Below, piece by piece: positions 5,686 through 6,986 of a DNA stretch of 6,986 bases (positions are counted from its first letter, which is position 1; every line of letters starts with the position of its first letter). The stretch comes from CAZAGD01 sp049699975 (GTDB lineage Bacteria > Desulfobacterota > SM23-61): positions 1 to 6,986 of the forward strand of contig JBNAWB010000192.1 of the NCBI GenBank assembly GCA_049699975.1, written 5' to 3'. Both the position numbers and the translations under genes were made by a program. The notes below the pieces were generated by a model. The model ran no database searches, was not told the origin of the DNA, and was given only the letters and a program-made list of their open reading frames with translations.

Positions 5686-5749
5686 TGTAAAATATAATAT
5701 GCTCTCATTAATAAGATTGTAAAATATAATTTGCTCCCTTAATAAATTT
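5686..5749. repeat. 32-base tandem duplication running into the pcnB end
   Basis: Two head-to-tail units of 32 bases start with the identical 13-mer TGTAAAATATAAT (5686 and 5718), followed by TGCTC and a TTAATAA block. The second unit includes the TAA stop (5739-5741, minus strand) and the last codons of pcnB, so the duplication copied the gene's 3' edge. The units differ at several positions, so the event is not recent. Together with the two hairpin repeats this fills most of the 450-base gene-free stretch 5290-5738. Confidence 0.6.
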
Positions 5750-6887
5750 GAGGAAAATTTATTAGATTGTATAATTTAAGCGCCTGATTAAAGAACCTTC
5801 TGGATCGCAGGCGGAAAGGAATTTTTTCGCCTTCAGCGAAACTGCGGCAAATTCTTTGCATGCTATGCAAACGACTGACCTGGTCTTTTATTTGTTCATT
5901 AAACTCCCATGGTCCTAAAGTTTCGCTTATCCATTCTTTAATTTTTTGCTGATAAAGAACCTGTCCCGCTCGGCCAGGCGGGAACTTTTCCTGGGGACAA
6001 AAGTAATCCGTAAAAGGGCTCAAAAAGAAGGCTAAACAAAAATCATCACTTGCTTTTCGGCCAGAAGAAATAAAGTGATCGAGAGTTTGCAGGATTCTTA
6101 GAAGTAACTCTTGCCGCCCATTTTCCGACAGAGGCAGAATCAGGGAAGGAAAAAGAACAAAGAGCAAGCCAGTTTCTATCATAAGTCTAACAGATGCTTG
6201 GGCCGATCCTTCTTTTAATTCTCGCAAGAATTCGTCGCGGACACGTACCGGCGAACAGAGACTCAATTTACTCACTTGCCTGACCAAGCTTTGATAAGTT
6301 TTTTCCTCGATAGCAAACCCTGTCCGGGCGGCATGGCGGATAACACGCATCATGCGTACGGGATCGCTCGTAAATTTTTCCTCGGCGTCTCCTATACAAC
6401 GAATTAGACCTTGGCGCAGATCTTCCAGTCCGCCCACATAATCAATTAACGAGAAATCAGCCAGGTTGTAAAAGATGCCATTAATAGTAATGTCGCGGCG
6501 ATGAGCATCTTCGGCCGGCGTGCCGAAAGAATTATTGTTCTCCGGAATATTTCTATCTGGAGCAAATTCTGAACGCCGCCGAAAAGTAGAAACTTCAATT
6601 ATCTTGCCTCCGCGAAAATAGACATGGGCTAACCGAAAACGCCTGCCAACTAAGCGACAATTACGGAATAATTTGCGAACTTGGTGGGGGTGAGCATCTG
6701 TAGCTACATCGAAGTCCTTGGGAGTTTTGCCCAAAAGCAGATCCCGGACACAGCCACCCACCAAATAAGCTTTAAAACCATGGTTGTGGAGGCGGTAAAG
6801 AACCTTTAAAGCATCCGCGTCGATTAGTTTCCGCGAGAGGGAATGTTCTGCCCGAGGTACAATTCGCGGTGCAGGATAAGCATCCAT
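5739..6887 (-). CDS. pcnB: Poly(A) polymerase / CCA-adding enzyme family protein (PcnB type)
   Basis: This 382-residue class II nucleotidyltransferase would add nucleotides to RNA 3' ends, most likely poly(A) tails that steer RNA decay. The head domain shows GG (44-45), RDLLLG (48-53), the metal-binding Asp58 and Asp60 in DFDVATD, RRDITIN (130-136), and DPVRMMRVIRHAARTGF (175-191). The stretch RNCRLVGRRFRLAHV (75-89) is the signature that separates PcnB-type poly(A) polymerases from tRNA CCA-adding enzymes. The N-terminus (IVPRAEHSLSRKLI) aligns with E. coli PcnB VIPREQHAISRK. The protein is about 80 residues shorter than E. coli PcnB (465): it ends after the body domain and lacks the arginine-rich C-terminal tail. 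The ATG at 6887 has no Shine-Dalgarno sequence; an in-frame ATT at 6923 has one and would add 12 residues. The gene is alone on its side; no clear promoter is seen between it and the repeat arm. Confidence 0.88.
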   Translation of the reverse strand: MDAYPAPRIVPRAEHSLSRKLIDADALKVLYRLHNHGFKAYLVGGCVRDLLLGKTPKDFDVATDAHPHQVRKLFRNCRLVGRRFRLAHVYFRGGKIIEVSTFRRRSEFAPDRNIPENNNSFGTPAEDAHRRDITINGIFYNLADFSLIDYVGGLEDLRQGLIRCIGDAEEKFTSDPVRMMRVIRHAARTGFAIEEKTYQSLVRQVSKLSLCSPVRVRDEFLRELKEGSAQASVRLMIETGLLFVLFPSLILPLSENGRQELLLRILQTLDHFISSGRKASDDFCLAFFLSPFTDYFCPQEKFPPGRAGQVLYQQKIKEWISETLGPWEFNEQIKDQVSRLHSMQRICRSFAEGEKIPFRLRSRRFFNQALKLYNLINFPQIY

Positions 6888-6920
6888 ACAGGAAAAGTTT
6901 AGAGCTCTTAATTCAACCGC

Positions 6921-6931
6921 AATATATTCCT
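6921..6931 (-). promoter_or_regulatory. Possible AUU start with Shine-Dalgarno for pcnB
   Basis: On the minus strand, AGGA (6928-6931) precedes an in-frame ATT (6921-6923) by four bases. The frame is open from this ATT to the ATG at 6887, while that ATG has only TTTTCCTGT in front of it. E. coli pcnB is known to start at AUU, which makes the arrangement worth noting, but the spacing is short and the upstream residues are not visibly conserved. Confidence 0.25.
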
Positions 6932-6934
6932 AAA

Positions 6935-6986
6935 CTGACCGTCGATCAGTTTTAATTTTTCTCACCAGCAGGAGACAGGCGGGAGG
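6935..6986. repeat. Right arm of the palindromic dispersed repeat
   Basis: This is the exact inverted copy of 2-53. It begins with CTGACCGTCGATCAG and ends with CAGGCGGGAGG at the window edge, matching the left arm of the interior copy at 4250-4295. It sits 47 bases upstream of the pcnB ATG, so any pcnB promoter must lie in or across the repeat edge. Confidence 0.85.

Noticed and set aside
5290..5738. A gene or small RNA in the 450-base gap upstream of the ferredoxin gene
   Set aside because: No frame with a start, ribosome site and protein-like translation was seen; the sequence is accounted for by the promoter region, two hairpin repeats and the tandem duplication.
5418..5749. CRISPR array in the repeat-rich stretch
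   Set aside because: There are only two copies of each unit, no regular repeat-spacer alternation, and the units are internally palindromic hairpins or directly adjacent tandem copies.
1..6986. Composite transposon or invertible segment bounded by the terminal inverted repeats
   Set aside because: There is no transposase, integrase or invertase gene, the cargo is housekeeping-like metabolism, and a similar palindromic unit occurs inside the window. A dispersed hairpin repeat at assembly edges explains the ends better.

Overview
The window looks like a piece of an anaerobic bacterial genome, most likely a Desulfobacterota-type (former Deltaproteobacteria) or related organism. This is an inference from gene content: a FadN-type beta-oxidation fusion (dehydrogenase first, hydratase second), a four-cluster ferredoxin of the DmsB/NrfC type, a PcnB-like poly(A) polymerase, and dispersed intergenic hairpin repeats of the GTCATTGCGAG kind. 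It contains no rRNA, tRNA, CRISPR array or transposase gene.

Layout. Positions 1-53 are one arm of a palindromic repeat. A promoter with a perfect 7-3-7 palindrome over its -10 region follows, then a rightward operon: a MarR-family regulator (120-608), a bifunctional 3-hydroxyacyl-CoA dehydrogenase/enoyl-CoA hydratase (654-3059) and an acetyl-CoA acyltransferase (3069-4253). Together the two enzymes perform hydration, oxidation and thiolysis in fatty-acid beta-oxidation; the regulator probably controls them and itself. A diverged full copy of the palindromic repeat begins at the thiolase stop codon (4250-4363). It is followed by a short coding-like remnant that also holds a terminator-like hairpin.

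The rest reads leftward. A 191-residue ferredoxin with 16 cluster cysteines (4714-5289) and a small CxxC/CxxC zinc-ribbon protein (4464-4709) form a two-gene unit that ends against the beta-oxidation operon. Upstream of it lies about 450 bases without genes (5290-5738). This stretch holds a possible promoter and palindrome, two copies of an 80-base GTCATTGCGAG-type repeat and a 32-base tandem duplication that runs into the end of the next gene. That gene (5739-6887) is a PcnB-type poly(A) polymerase/tRNA nucleotidyltransferase family member. The window closes with the exact 52-base inverted copy of its beginning (6935-6986).

The most notable items are the palindromic repeat family (both window ends plus one interior copy), the likely autoregulatory operator of the MarR gene, the possible gene remnant behind the interior repeat, and a possible AUU-start arrangement upstream of pcnB. 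The enzymes themselves are typical of known families; no clearly new multi-gene system is visible.
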